From the IMG/VR virus record IMGVR_UViG_3300049893_000346, positions 1 to 40,038 of that record: DNA of 40,038 nucleotides. One strand, written 5' to 3'. The notes under the pieces are model-generated. The model did no database searches. It was not told where the DNA came from and saw nothing but the letters and a program-made list of their open reading frames with translations. This document shows, one piece after another, positions 22,441 through 30,985 of this stretch. Position 1 is the first letter of the stretch. Each line of letters opens with the position of its first letter. This DNA comes from a virus. The translations under genes were made by a program, and so were the position numbers.

Positions 22441-22834
22441 ATGCGTCATCCTTAGTCATCTGTGTAACCACAAAATCCACTCCATCCTTGTAGCCGTCCT
22501 TAAGACGGTAGATCTCTTTCATACCGACGTGGTTGTTGAATTTGAGTGCTCTTTTATTATCAGCGGGGGTAAACCCGAGGACCATCTTTCTCCCCGACTG
22601 ATTGAATACATAATCCTTAAGAGCATCCACAAAACCGTGACGGAGCACCATAGGGCTATCAATAGCAATATGGACACTACACGCATTATATGACCAACTA
22701 TCAAAAACAGCCGCCGCCAAAATCTTTCCAAAGTCATCTTCAGCAACGACTCCTTTAGTATCTTCGCAAAGGGACGGCTTGGCCCGCTCAGCGATCCAAT
22801 TCCAATGCTTGGCCTGGAGAGCGACAAACTTCAC
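22427..22834 (-). CDS. GNAT-like N-acetyltransferase
   Basis: A 135-residue protein with the GNAT-type fold seen in many podovirus structural modules: ILAAAVFDSWSYNACSVHIA (beta strands), LRHGFVDALKDYVFNQSGR (helix), VLGFTPADNKRALKFNNHVG (cofactor-side strand and helix with Asn), and GMKEIYRLKDGYKDGVD. The acetyl-CoA loop is not of the classical RxxGxG/A form, so activity is uncertain. It is coupled to the tail protein upstream. It could modify a virion or host protein. Confidence 0.7.
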   Translation of the reverse strand: MKFVALQAKHWNWIAERAKPSLCEDTKGVVAEDDFGKILAAAVFDSWSYNACSVHIAIDSPMVLRHGFVDALKDYVFNQSGRKMVLGFTPADNKRALKFNNHVGMKEIYRLKDGYKDGVDFVVTQMTKDDAYGSR

Positions 22835-24567
22835 AACAGCCCTCCTTGATCTACCATAGCGACGAACCCGACCAAAGAAGTCTGGGAATGGGTTGTCGTG
22901 TGAAGTGCGATACTGAGGAACTTGCCCATTCCAGCCGCACCTGCGAGTTTGGAATATGGGAAATTAGAACCTTCTCCCCATTGAGCATCACCCCAAGTCG
23001 CTGTACCCCATATGGAATAGTTCGGGGGATCTACATACCCAGACACTACCTCTAGATAATCGTCTATATCGAAGTCGTATCTTGCTCTAACCTTAAATAG
23101 TGGTCTGTCTCGTGACAAGAAATAGGGACGAATAAAATGAATTCGCTTATTCGCACCTGCGGATTCGCCACCTTGGTACGACATAAGGATAAGTGACGTT
23201 ATACGTTCCCCACTCTGCTCCGTCTGTTCATCATCACTATGTCCAGTGAGTTTGTAGACCCCACCTTTTTTACCAGAAATACGCTCATCGGTGCCGATGT
23301 ATAGGGAATCTTTCCAAACAGCCATACATCGCATAGGTACTCCAGTCCACTGCGCCCACGCGCGAGTAGACGTACTCATTATATACTGTCCATAAACCCC
23401 ACCGACTTCAGTCTTGGGGACAGAAATAATGATGATACCTAGGGATTCAAAGTTGGTAAGCTGCCAACCTACTTGATTAATCTTAGCAACTAAGTCTTGA
23501 TATAAATAGTTCGTAATCTTTCCGGTAATGTATGCAGGACGAACTCCAGGATCTATACCCTTAAGAAGTTGTCCAACAGATAAGACTCCATAACTGCACA
23601 AGAGATATAGATCACCTCCTGACTCACAAGCATATCGGCGACCTTTCGGCACTTTACCGATAGTCCAGACACCCACTAGATTAAACGAGGCGGGATCCGA
23701 TGTTATTGCGTCAGGATCAAATCCTTGATACACAACCACATCACCCATTGAGCTAACACCGACGAGATAATCGTCAATGCCAGAACCTGCATCTAGTGTG
23801 TAGTTATGGAGGGTGGACATAAATCCACCCTGACGGAACTTATTACCGAACTGAATGAGTTTCGCAGCAGCAGACGCTCCAGTAACGAACTGACTTACAG
23901 GGAGATACCAGACGTAACTAGAGTCTCGTTCAATAAACCAAACCCGATTCTTCCACACTGTAACATAGACAAATTTGGTAGGGTCAATCTGGGTCGTTAC
24001 TGTCGCATCTTCCTGAATACAGGCAAGAGGGCTGGCTCCGGGGTACGCTGACGTTCCACGAGTAATCTTCCGCCAATATACCCCCGCCGGAGCGGAGGGA
24101 TCAAAAATGTAGAGGCCATTGACCTCATCACACACCAGAAGATACTTACCTCCCGGCGTCGTAAAGGTAGTATAGGAACAGTACCCCGCATTTCCAGTCT
24201 TAGTCGTAAAAGTGAGCGCAGTCGCAGGCGTTAGGTCGTACCCATCAGATTCTTGGGCGATGGGGGTAGTGATATTATAGATACCCTCTTGGGTAGCAGC
24301 AAATAGATAATCCTGAGTACCAGCCTCTACAGTACCGTGAAAAGGAATTATAGTCCTTACTTGGGTAGATGCAGCAGTAAATCCGTGGGCTACTTCGTCG
24401 TAACCGGGACGTACTTCAAGTCCGTATTCACGAGGAATATAGTTATAGATACGAATAGCTTCGTTGGGAGACATCCCAACAAGAGAATCCAACGCATTAA
24501 TCCCACCCAACGGAGCGGGTATGGAGACAGCCGTCGTTCTCTGCTCAGCGACGGCAGCTAGACTCAC
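22831..24567 (-). CDS. Tail nozzle/stabilisation protein (beta-propeller-like)
   Basis: A 578-residue beta-rich protein. The start reads SIPAPLGGINALDSL with ALDS-x-x-xMSPNEAI, the entry sequence of phage tail tubular or stabilisation proteins of the P22 gp10 / T7 gp12 class. Repeated blade-like strands follow (DYLFAATQEGIYNIT, KYLLVCDEVNGLYIFD, GDLYLLCSYGVLSVG, DSLYIGTDERI). It should form the lower part of the short tail. The ATG overlaps the stop of the adaptor gene. Confidence 0.8.
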   Translation of the reverse strand: MSLAAVAEQRTTAVSIPAPLGGINALDSLVGMSPNEAIRIYNYIPREYGLEVRPGYDEVAHGFTAASTQVRTIIPFHGTVEAGTQDYLFAATQEGIYNITTPIAQESDGYDLTPATALTFTTKTGNAGYCSYTTFTTPGGKYLLVCDEVNGLYIFDPSAPAGVYWRKITRGTSAYPGASPLACIQEDATVTTQIDPTKFVYVTVWKNRVWFIERDSSYVWYLPVSQFVTGASAAAKLIQFGNKFRQGGFMSTLHNYTLDAGSGIDDYLVGVSSMGDVVVYQGFDPDAITSDPASFNLVGVWTIGKVPKGRRYACESGGDLYLLCSYGVLSVGQLLKGIDPGVRPAYITGKITNYLYQDLVAKINQVGWQLTNFESLGIIIISVPKTEVGGVYGQYIMSTSTRAWAQWTGVPMRCMAVWKDSLYIGTDERISGKKGGVYKLTGHSDDEQTEQSGERITSLILMSYQGGESAGANKRIHFIRPYFLSRDRPLFKVRARYDFDIDDYLEVVSGYVDPPNYSIWGTATWGDAQWGEGSNFPYSKLAGAAGMGKFLSIALHTTTHSQTSLVGFVAMVDQGGLL

Positions 24568-25301
24568 TGATTGATCCCCGTAACGTACTCAGGATCAATA
24601 TAGGGGAAACTGTACTTCTGCACGATGCTAATAGATCTTGCGGGTACATCTCGACCTGTTACTCGATTAAACGCCGCCGTAAACTCCGCCGCCGCCGTAG
24701 TCGTATCAAATCCCTTAGCTGATAAAAAGCGAAGTTTGAGCATCTTAATGATCATCATTGAGTCATACAATACTAGATCGTCTGTATGTGCAACGTAATC
24801 ATAGTATTGCGTATTGGACGGAGCGTACACCCATCCACGAGAAACATATTCATAATAGATAGTAGCGTAGGGATTCGTACCAGACGCAGGGGGAGTGGGG
24901 TAGACCTTGATGTAATCACCTTGCAGCCGGAAAGCAGTATTCGGTGTGGAGGTAATACCTTCAGCCTGTGCGAACTGCCATTGTTGCGGACTCCAAGGTC
25001 CCTCAAGAGGGAACGTCGTCGTACGATTCCACTGACTTTCGTTTACAAACCGATCAAAATCTTCGGGGATAGCGTAAGAACCGCTATCCCCGTAATTTAC
25101 TGTAATAGAACCTTCTTTAATCAATCGTTGCCACTGATGTGCCGAAATTAATTCCCGACCAGCAGTATTTAAGTGATGCTGTAGCTGTATCTGTGCTTCA
25201 TCTTCACTGGCGTATGGATCGGCATCTGGTATAATTCCGCATTCATACGCGGTTCCCCGGATAACTTCCGCAGCGGTGATGTAGCGATTGAAGTTACTCA
25301 T
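24564..25301 (-). CDS. Head-tail adaptor / tail tube A-like protein
   Basis: A 245-residue protein: helical first 60 residues (AAEVIRGTAYECGIIPDADP), then a beta-rich domain with YAIPEDFDRFVNESQW and RLQGDYIKVYPTPPASGT, and a C-terminal helix. This arrangement is typical of phage gp4/gp11-like adaptors bound under the portal. Its order between decoration and nozzle genes agrees. Confidence 0.75.
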   Translation of the reverse strand: MSNFNRYITAAEVIRGTAYECGIIPDADPYASEDEAQIQLQHHLNTAGRELISAHQWQRLIKEGSITVNYGDSGSYAIPEDFDRFVNESQWNRTTTFPLEGPWSPQQWQFAQAEGITSTPNTAFRLQGDYIKVYPTPPASGTNPYATIYYEYVSRGWVYAPSNTQYYDYVAHTDDLVLYDSMMIIKMLKLRFLSAKGFDTTTAAAEFTAAFNRVTGRDVPARSISIVQKYSFPYIDPEYVTGINQ

Positions 25302-25851
25302 CGTCCTCTTCTAATTTGGACTTCAGCAACGCAACGGTTTCCTGCAATTCCCTAATTTGAGCATCGCGCTCTGCTAACTCAGCACGAACACGCTCAAACG
25401 GAGCACGTTCCTTAAGGCTATCCAAGTAAGCCTGTGCCTTCTGCTTAAGTGCTTGGAAAGCAACAAACTTCTGCCCATGTGCATCAGTTACCGACGCGAG
25501 CTGTTCCACCGTAAATATATTGAAAAACTTAAGTTCCTCAACTTGGGAACGTGAAATTCCAGGCCACTCAGCAAGTGGAAATCCAGTAGGCTTTTGTTCT
25601 TCACGGCGTTTGAATTGCTCATACTGTTTATAGTATCTACGCTTATCTTGAGCCGTTGCAGGACGTTCAATCACATCTCGAGTTCCCGCAACAACCGCCC
25701 GTAAATACTCATAATCCTTATAGACAGGACGACCTTCTAGCTTACTCGCTGTTTCGTCTTTATCTGTGTAGTAGTAGAAACTGACAAAGAGGCCCGCGTC
25801 CCTATTGGGGGTAACATCAAATCCTGCATCTAAAGTAGCTAAGTCATTCAT
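25294..25851 (-). CDS. Conserved head-module protein with helix-hairpin-helix-like motif and coiled coil
   Basis: A 185-residue protein. The N-terminal half is beta/alpha (GLFVSFYYYTDKDETASKLE, then YEYLRAVVAGTRDVIERPAT). Residues 90-125 (GISRSQVEELKFFNIFTVEQ) look like a helix-hairpin-helix. The last 40 residues are a coiled coil. I have seen this pattern beside coat genes in other phages without an assigned role. It follows the terminator-like hairpin after the decoration gene, so it is expressed less than the coat. Confidence 0.65.
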   Translation of the reverse strand: MNDLATLDAGFDVTPNRDAGLFVSFYYYTDKDETASKLEGRPVYKDYEYLRAVVAGTRDVIERPATAQDKRRYYKQYEQFKRREEQKPTGFPLAEWPGISRSQVEELKFFNIFTVEQLASVTDAHGQKFVAFQALKQKAQAYLDSLKERAPFERVRAELAERDAQIRELQETVALLKSKLEEDDE

Positions 25852-25868
25852 ATCGTGCCCTTAAAGTA

Positions 25869-25890
25869 GAAGGGGGCCGAAGCCCCCTTC
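25869..25890 (-). terminator. UUCG hairpin after coat/decoration genes
   Basis: On the minus strand a 9-bp stem GAAGGGGGC / GCCCCCTTC closes on TTCG. The following sequence (TACTTTAAGG) is only moderately T-rich, so it is probably a partial terminator or 3' stabiliser that keeps coat and decoration mRNA high relative to downstream tail genes. Confidence 0.7.
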
Positions 25891-25902
25891 GTTATCACCA
25901 CA

Positions 25903-26400
25903 CTAATCAGCAAGAGCGTTATTCGTAAACGGATAGCTGATTTCCATCTCTGCCAAGCCCGTAGACGGTGTATCGATTGCAGAAGCGCCCTTACAATTCT
26001 GCACACGATCACCTGCCACAACCGCATCATCCACACTACCCGCTGTCGCTGTAAGATACACGTTGCCATTATCCGCAAAACTAGCGAGCACCTTACCGAC
26101 AGCCTTGCCGTAGATCTGATACCAGCCGTAGGTACTGGCGACAGTAGCAGCCATCGCAACAGCAACGGGGCCAATAGCATCCGCTACGGTGAGCGCAGTA
26201 GTATGATCATCCTGGTTATAGTGAACCCAAGACCCTACGGCAGTCGAAGCGACTCCAGTAAGGAAGATGAACTCACCTACTCCGTAAGCCGTACTAGACT
26301 TATCTACTGCCTTAATTCGAGTTCCAAGCGAGAACTCTGCAGTAGTGTAGACTTTGGTAATGTCCGCGCCGATAACATCTTGTGAAACCCAATTAGCCAT
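25903..26400 (-). CDS. Head decoration-type protein
   Basis: A 165-residue beta-rich, Ala/Val/Thr-rich protein (FSLGTRIKAVDKSSTAYGVG, ending SYPFTNNALAD). It lies directly downstream of the coat gene under the same promoter and before the strong hairpin, the usual place for a capsid decoration or stabilisation protein. No fold can be named with certainty. Confidence 0.7.
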   Translation of the reverse strand: MANWVSQDVIGADITKVYTTAEFSLGTRIKAVDKSSTAYGVGEFIFLTGVASTAVGSWVHYNQDDHTTALTVADAIGPVAVAMAATVASTYGWYQIYGKAVGKVLASFADNGNVYLTATAGSVDDAVVAGDRVQNCKGASAIDTPSTGLAEMEISYPFTNNALAD

Positions 26401-26415
26401 GTTGATATACTCCTA

Positions 26416-27465
26416 TTAGGTGGCAGCGTTACCAACACGACCCTGGAACTGCAGACCCGAGCAGGTCATGTTACCCGCCCAAGCAAGAATCTGCACCTCA
26501 GCGTCCTGGTTCACCGCGTACCGCTTATTTGGTGAAAGAGGAACCATGTTACGCTGCGCATGAGGACGATAGTGGATGTAATTCGTATTAAGGAAATACA
26601 TCGTTCCGCCAGTAATGGGGCTACCGTCATTCTCAGCATCGCCCGCATAGCCGCCGATACCACCATCCAGCACAACATCCGCATCCATGAACTTCAGCGA
26701 TGGGAACCCAAGACCAGCCTGATCTGTAGAAGTAAACCGCTGAATATCCTGGAGACCGCCAATGTACGCCGTCCACAGAATATTATCCGTGATAATAAGA
26801 TCCGGACGATCCATACCCCGAACAAGATTCGACCAACAGAGGTTCATTGCTTCTTTAAGGTTCGCATACGTCGGAGTCGTATTCGCAGTACCAACGCACT
26901 CAGCGTAATACTGACGCCAGAATGTCGTAATACCAGTAGATGCGCGAGTAATTCCACCATACGATCCTGTGGAAATACGTCCGTTCGACGTACCAGCGGT
27001 CAACGCAGCGCCGAGACCATCAATGGACTTAGCACCACCAATACCCGCAGACGCATCGCTATACAGACCGGCGGAAATATAGTTCGCCATCGTTGATTCG
27101 GCAACTTCCAGACGACCTTCCATAAGGTCAATCATCTGTTCCTTGCCAGCATTCTGCAACTGCTCGAGACCAGAAATAACAACCGGAACAGCAAGCTGCT
27201 TAATTTCAAACTCTGCCGCCGAAATAACATCGCTGGCGGCGACAGGCAGAACATCATATCCTGCATACCATCCCGCGTTGCCGTTCTCAGCAAACGAAAG
27301 TTCCTGGATAATTTTACGACCACCAGAAAACGTCTTGATCTTACCGCGCTTCTTGAGCCGCGAAAGCAAGGCATTATTCTTGGTTACGTTATCAGCGATA
27401 GAACGGCTACGCGACTCAATCGTCGTAGCTATAATATCGCTGTAATTAGAATTTGGAAAAGACAT
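26416..27465 (-). CDS. Major capsid protein
   Basis: A 349-residue coat protein. It has SRSIADNVTKNNALLSRLKK, then GGRKIIQELSF, WYAGYDVLPV, and AVPVVISGLEQLQNAGKEQM, the pattern of a large family of tailed-phage coat proteins with the HK97 fold. The P-domain-like segment has DLIITDNILWTAYIGGLQDI. It is preceded by its own promoter and a structured leader with GAGGAG six bases before the ATG. The scaffold gene is upstream and the decoration gene downstream. Confidence 0.9.
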   Translation of the reverse strand: MSFPNSNYSDIIATTIESRSRSIADNVTKNNALLSRLKKRGKIKTFSGGRKIIQELSFAENGNAGWYAGYDVLPVAASDVISAAEFEIKQLAVPVVISGLEQLQNAGKEQMIDLMEGRLEVAESTMANYISAGLYSDASAGIGGAKSIDGLGAALTAGTSNGRISTGSYGGITRASTGITTFWRQYYAECVGTANTTPTYANLKEAMNLCWSNLVRGMDRPDLIITDNILWTAYIGGLQDIQRFTSTDQAGLGFPSLKFMDADVVLDGGIGGYAGDAENDGSPITGGTMYFLNTNYIHYRPHAQRNMVPLSPNKRYAVNQDAEVQILAWAGNMTCSGLQFQGRVGNAAT

Positions 27466-27471
27466 TTAGAT

Positions 27472-27546
27472 CTCCTCAAGTGGTTGAAGTTTACCGCTAC
27501 TTCGCGCATGAGTCATTGCGACTTGCGCCTACCGAACTTGAGGAAA
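27472..27546 (-). promoter_or_regulatory. Structured leader over the coat-gene ribosome site
   Basis: On the minus-strand RNA, TCCTCAAG (27544-27537) can pair with CTTGAGGA (27480-27473), which covers most of the GAGGAG ribosome site (27477-27472). Between them is a hairpin: GCGCA/TGCGC (27528-27524 with 27508-27504) extended by AGTC/GACT (27523-27520 with 27514-27511) around a 5-base loop. The fold could gate or stabilise coat mRNA. Confidence 0.5.
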
Positions 27547-27586
27547 TCTTCCCAGAAGGGATGCGACTCCTAGTCCATGGGGCGCG

Positions 27587-27615
27587 AGTTTAGCATACAA
27601 TTTTACGGAATGCAA
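27587..27615 (-). promoter_or_regulatory. Coat-gene promoter
   Basis: Minus strand: -35 TTGCAT (27615-27610), 17-bp spacer ending in TGC, -10 TAAACT (27592-27587). Start near 27580, giving a leader of about 115 bases. It is of the same TTGCnn / TGC-TAnnnT type as four other promoters here, and it gives the capsid gene its own transcript within the structural operon. Confidence 0.75.
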
Positions 27616-27619
27616 GCCC

Positions 27620-28651
27620 CTAACGGGTATTTTTTGCCATCGCTGCCAGAAGAGCACTACGGATATCTCCACCACCATCCCCCGCAGATTTTGGAGCTGG
27701 TGAGCCAGATATACTACTAGACGCCGCCCGTGCTCTGTTAATATCTACAGCAGGAGCAAATTTCTGTCGCTGTACGATTTTTGAGATTTCTGGGTGGGCG
27801 AGACAGGCTCGGTCGTAGGCTTCTTGGATAGACATTTGTCTTCCGCGCTTTGCCGCCATATCAAGTAAGTCAGCCATGTCTTCCCGAACTTCCTCAAAGT
27901 ACTCAGCTTTTCCAGATTCAATAAATTGCTCAATCGTTTCATTTGCTTCTTGATAAAGTTGCTGTTGAGAAAACTGTTCCTGCTGTTGCTGATACTGTAA
28001 CATCTGCTGGAGAGGAGCCAACTTCTGGTTAAGAAGTTCCTCAAATTGACTTGTAGGGTTCACCGCCGTCTGGGCATTCCCCGCAAGAATACCATCTAAA
28101 GTAGGCAAATCTACTCCGTAGTACTCGATGAGTTTCGCAATCGTCGTAGCTCGCTGGACAGTTGTCCCCATACGTAGGGTATTAGCAGTCTGCAGAAGAT
28201 TACTAACTGCCACCATCGGATCCGTAACCCCCTCGGCAGCCATTGAGGCCCGATAGGGTTCAATAGTTCGGGCAAAGGTATCAGCGAAGCGAGATTTTTC
28301 GGCCGCTTGCTGGAGTCCAATGTTGATTTCTCGTTCACGGCGATTTATCTCCGCTCTAGCTTCCGGAGGAAGTGATGACCAACGTTCTTTAGCCCCCGCT
28401 TTCCAAGAAGCTGGAGGTTTATCCTTAACAACAGGCTCTTCCTTCTTTTCCGCAACTACAGGTACTTCGCTTGATTCCTCGTCTTGTCGTAATGTCGCCT
28501 TTTCTTCCGGTTGTTCCTTTGAGTCAACAACATCGTCGACTTGCGGAGTTTCTGGCTCTGTAGCAACAGACTCCGTAGGTTGCTCGGTAGGTTCATCAGT
28601 CTTCCCCTCTGCCATAGCCCCTTCTAGGGCTTCACGAATTGAACTTGCCAT
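27620..28651 (-). CDS. Scaffolding protein
   Basis: A 343-residue protein immediately ahead of the coat gene. The first 90 residues are acidic and disordered (Glu/Thr/Pro-rich). The middle has KAGAKERWSSLPPEARAEIN, the usual phage scaffold motif, followed by a long Gln-rich helix near 215-240. A short basic C-terminus (IRSALLAAMAKNTR) would bind coat subunits. Composition, size and position are those of a capsid assembly scaffold. Confidence 0.85.
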   Translation of the reverse strand: MASSIREALEGAMAEGKTDEPTEQPTESVATEPETPQVDDVVDSKEQPEEKATLRQDEESSEVPVVAEKKEEPVVKDKPPASWKAGAKERWSSLPPEARAEINRREREINIGLQQAAEKSRFADTFARTIEPYRASMAAEGVTDPMVAVSNLLQTANTLRMGTTVQRATTIAKLIEYYGVDLPTLDGILAGNAQTAVNPTSQFEELLNQKLAPLQQMLQYQQQQEQFSQQQLYQEANETIEQFIESGKAEYFEEVREDMADLLDMAAKRGRQMSIQEAYDRACLAHPEISKIVQRQKFAPAVDINRARAASSSISGSPAPKSAGDGGGDIRSALLAAMAKNTR

Positions 28652-28962
28652 TATCTCTTCCTTTGTTTATCCCAAGCCTGTTTTAGAGCCTCGACACGAT
28701 CTACTTTAGGTGCGTCGTACCGTTTGCGAGGTTTTTTCCATTCTTCCCTAAAATCGTCAGCCCACGTGACCCGATGCTTCTTAAAATGTTCGCGAAATCC
28801 GGATCTACCATGAATAACAGTACCATCTATAGGGGAAACTGTATCGGGTAGATCCCCAAAAATAAGAGGACTATTTCGTTCCTTCGGTCCGTGTAATTCC
28901 ATCCACTCATCCTCAGGTATCCAGTTATGTGGTGGATTGGGATTTGCTCTGTACCGCTTCAT
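28651..28962 (-). CDS. Hypothetical head-module protein
   Basis: A 103-residue basic protein (NPNPPHNWIPEDEWMELHGP, then TVIHGRSGFREHFKKHRVTW). The GRSGFREH segment recalls short proteins found between portal and scaffold in other phages. The ATG has GGAG seven bases upstream and overlaps the portal gene end by 38 bases. Role unknown, presumably head assembly. Confidence 0.65.
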   Translation of the reverse strand: MKRYRANPNPPHNWIPEDEWMELHGPKERNSPLIFGDLPDTVSPIDGTVIHGRSGFREHFKKHRVTWADDFREEWKKPRKRYDAPKVDRVEALKQAWDKQRKR

Positions 28963-30985
28963 TCTTAATCTCCGCCGCCTCTTCCTGTTGTTCCAGTTTC
29001 TGTTCGCCCGCTATGGCGTCCATAGAGAGTTTTTCACGCATCTGTTGCATTTCCATCATATGCTTTTCTCGATCCTGCATCATCTCTTGTATGAATTTCT
29101 CTCTATCTTGCTGGAGTTCCATCTGTGCTTTCATAACATCAAGCTGCATCTTCTCACGCTCGAGCTGCATCTCTTGCTGCATCCTCTGGCCGTCAGCCTG
29201 GAGTTCCGCCTGCATTTTCTGCATCTCAGCCTGTGCCTTCACCATAGCAGGGTCGGGCGGTTGAGGCGGCGGATTCTGTGCCGCCTCAAGAACCTGCTTC
29301 GCTGCTTGGTCGAGGACAGCCTCAATATTATCGCTTCCTTTAAAGCCCGCCAGCCCCCATTTGAGAAGCTCCAATAACGTAGGTAAGGAGTTGGGGAGTC
29401 TCTCCAACATGGGGGCGGCGGACTGCATAAAGGTGGCGAGGGCGGTGATATATCCAGTACGCTCCTGCTGGAGCGCCTGATAATCAACCATCGCCATAGA
29501 CTCGGGGCGTACGGACAAGCGCCAGATCATATCTTCGTCGCTACGCAAGAGTTGGAGGGCTGGCCCCGCCAATTCTGCGTCCGGCGTATTCATGATATTA
29601 CTGGACTTAAGGATCATCTCGTCGCTACAGTGCTTTGAGACAAGTTCTGCCTTAAGACGAATGAGGTCCGTACCGAACCTCGCGAATTCATCCTGAAGAG
29701 CCTGTAACCGTACCGAGGCGAATTTCGCTTTAATGCTCTGCTCAGTCGCCGAAACTCGATCCGAACCCTCGGCCTGACCGCGCAATATATCACTAAGCCC
29801 CGTAACCTGATAAAGCAACGCAATCTGTTCACTACGTAACTCCCGCAATTTATCTAGAGTATTGACAACCTGCTCCAGTGGGAACCAGTCAACTACACCC
29901 TTCAACCCGCTCTTTTCGCCGAACATCGCCCAATTCTCTACTGGAATCATACGATTCTCAGCAGTTTCCTCAAGCATACGCTTAAGTTCAGGAATACTCT
30001 GATCGTACGCGCCCACAACGCGACACGCGATAGTCAACTTAGAAATTCGCGTATGTAAGATATCAATTTCGTTATATAGATCCTGAGCCAACAAGAAGTC
30101 AGCCTTAGGGACAAGTAACTTCGTGGTGACATTAGACATCATGGGACGCGGGGCCGGGAAGAAATTCCGCAGTCCAAGGGTATCATCCTTAGAGTCAAGG
30201 ATATTAATCATTCCCTGCGCCCACCAATAGACTTTTTTATTCTCCTTATTCCAAATCTCCCAAATTTCGCCTTTTTGGAAGGTGTCTTTCTCGCCGTCAC
30301 CGCCCTTTTCAGTGGCGAGGGGGACAGCCTTAGCCTTCTCCTCTCCAAATCGGGCAACAAGTTCATCATAGGTTAAGTAGCTGCGAAATGCTATCCAACG
30401 AACTTCATGCCACGTTCTAGCATACGACCACCGGAAATCTTTCCAATGCGTATAGTCAACCGCAGCACGTTCACGCGTAATACGCGGTTCGAGAAACTCA
30501 GGGGCTAATTCTACACCATCCTCACTATAAACGGCGGGGACTGTAACATCCTCAAATTCGGCTTCATAACGGACTCGCGCCACACCGAGTCCGGTAAGAA
30601 GTTTATCGTCTAGCGCAGTACGAAGTACCATCGCGTAGTCGTCATCAGGACGCTCAATATCAGCATTGAGAATACGATCGTATATATTCGAAGCAACTCT
30701 GGCGACGTCGTCATTTTGGTCATCAAAACGTCGCGAGAAATCCACCCGAGGAACTTGTCCATAAAGCATTGACCGTATTGTGTTGATGCCAGAATGAAAA
30801 AGGTTAAGTCGGGACGTGTCGTCAAACGCATCATCGCGTTTGTCCAAATATCGGTCTACAACTTTATCTCCCTGTTCCCAGAATTTTTCTAGAAACTTAC
30901 AGCTAGTCTCCATCTCTGCAGACCAACGTTCTTGCCATCCCTTCGGGGTATCCTCAAATTTTTTACGAGAGTCCGACTTATCCAC
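28925..30985 (-). CDS. Portal protein
   Basis: A 686-residue portal of the large podovirus type. WSAEMETSCKFLEKFWEQGD opens the clip and stem region; LNLFHSGINTIRSMLYGQVP, VRYEAEFEDVTVP and LLYQVTGLSDILRGQAEGSD are portal core motifs. The last 130 residues are a long Met/Gln-rich coiled coil, matching the helical barrel that P22-like portals extend into the capsid. It lies next to TerL and ahead of the scaffold. It starts at the junction with the TerL stop. Confidence 0.9.
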   Translation of the reverse strand: MDKSDSRKKFEDTPKGWQERWSAEMETSCKFLEKFWEQGDKVVDRYLDKRDDAFDDTSRLNLFHSGINTIRSMLYGQVPRVDFSRRFDDQNDDVARVASNIYDRILNADIERPDDDYAMVLRTALDDKLLTGLGVARVRYEAEFEDVTVPAVYSEDGVELAPEFLEPRITRERAAVDYTHWKDFRWSYARTWHEVRWIAFRSYLTYDELVARFGEEKAKAVPLATEKGGDGEKDTFQKGEIWEIWNKENKKVYWWAQGMINILDSKDDTLGLRNFFPAPRPMMSNVTTKLLVPKADFLLAQDLYNEIDILHTRISKLTIACRVVGAYDQSIPELKRMLEETAENRMIPVENWAMFGEKSGLKGVVDWFPLEQVVNTLDKLRELRSEQIALLYQVTGLSDILRGQAEGSDRVSATEQSIKAKFASVRLQALQDEFARFGTDLIRLKAELVSKHCSDEMILKSSNIMNTPDAELAGPALQLLRSDEDMIWRLSVRPESMAMVDYQALQQERTGYITALATFMQSAAPMLERLPNSLPTLLELLKWGLAGFKGSDNIEAVLDQAAKQVLEAAQNPPPQPPDPAMVKAQAEMQKMQAELQADGQRMQQEMQLEREKMQLDVMKAQMELQQDREKFIQEMMQDREKHMMEMQQMREKLSMDAIAGEQKLEQQEEAAEIKNEAVQSKSQSTT

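Noticed and set aside
22427-22834. Acetyltransferase as part of the DNA hypermodification pathway
   Set aside because: It is encoded in the late structural operon, 12 kb from the modification genes, and its family is common in structural modules of phages without modified DNA.
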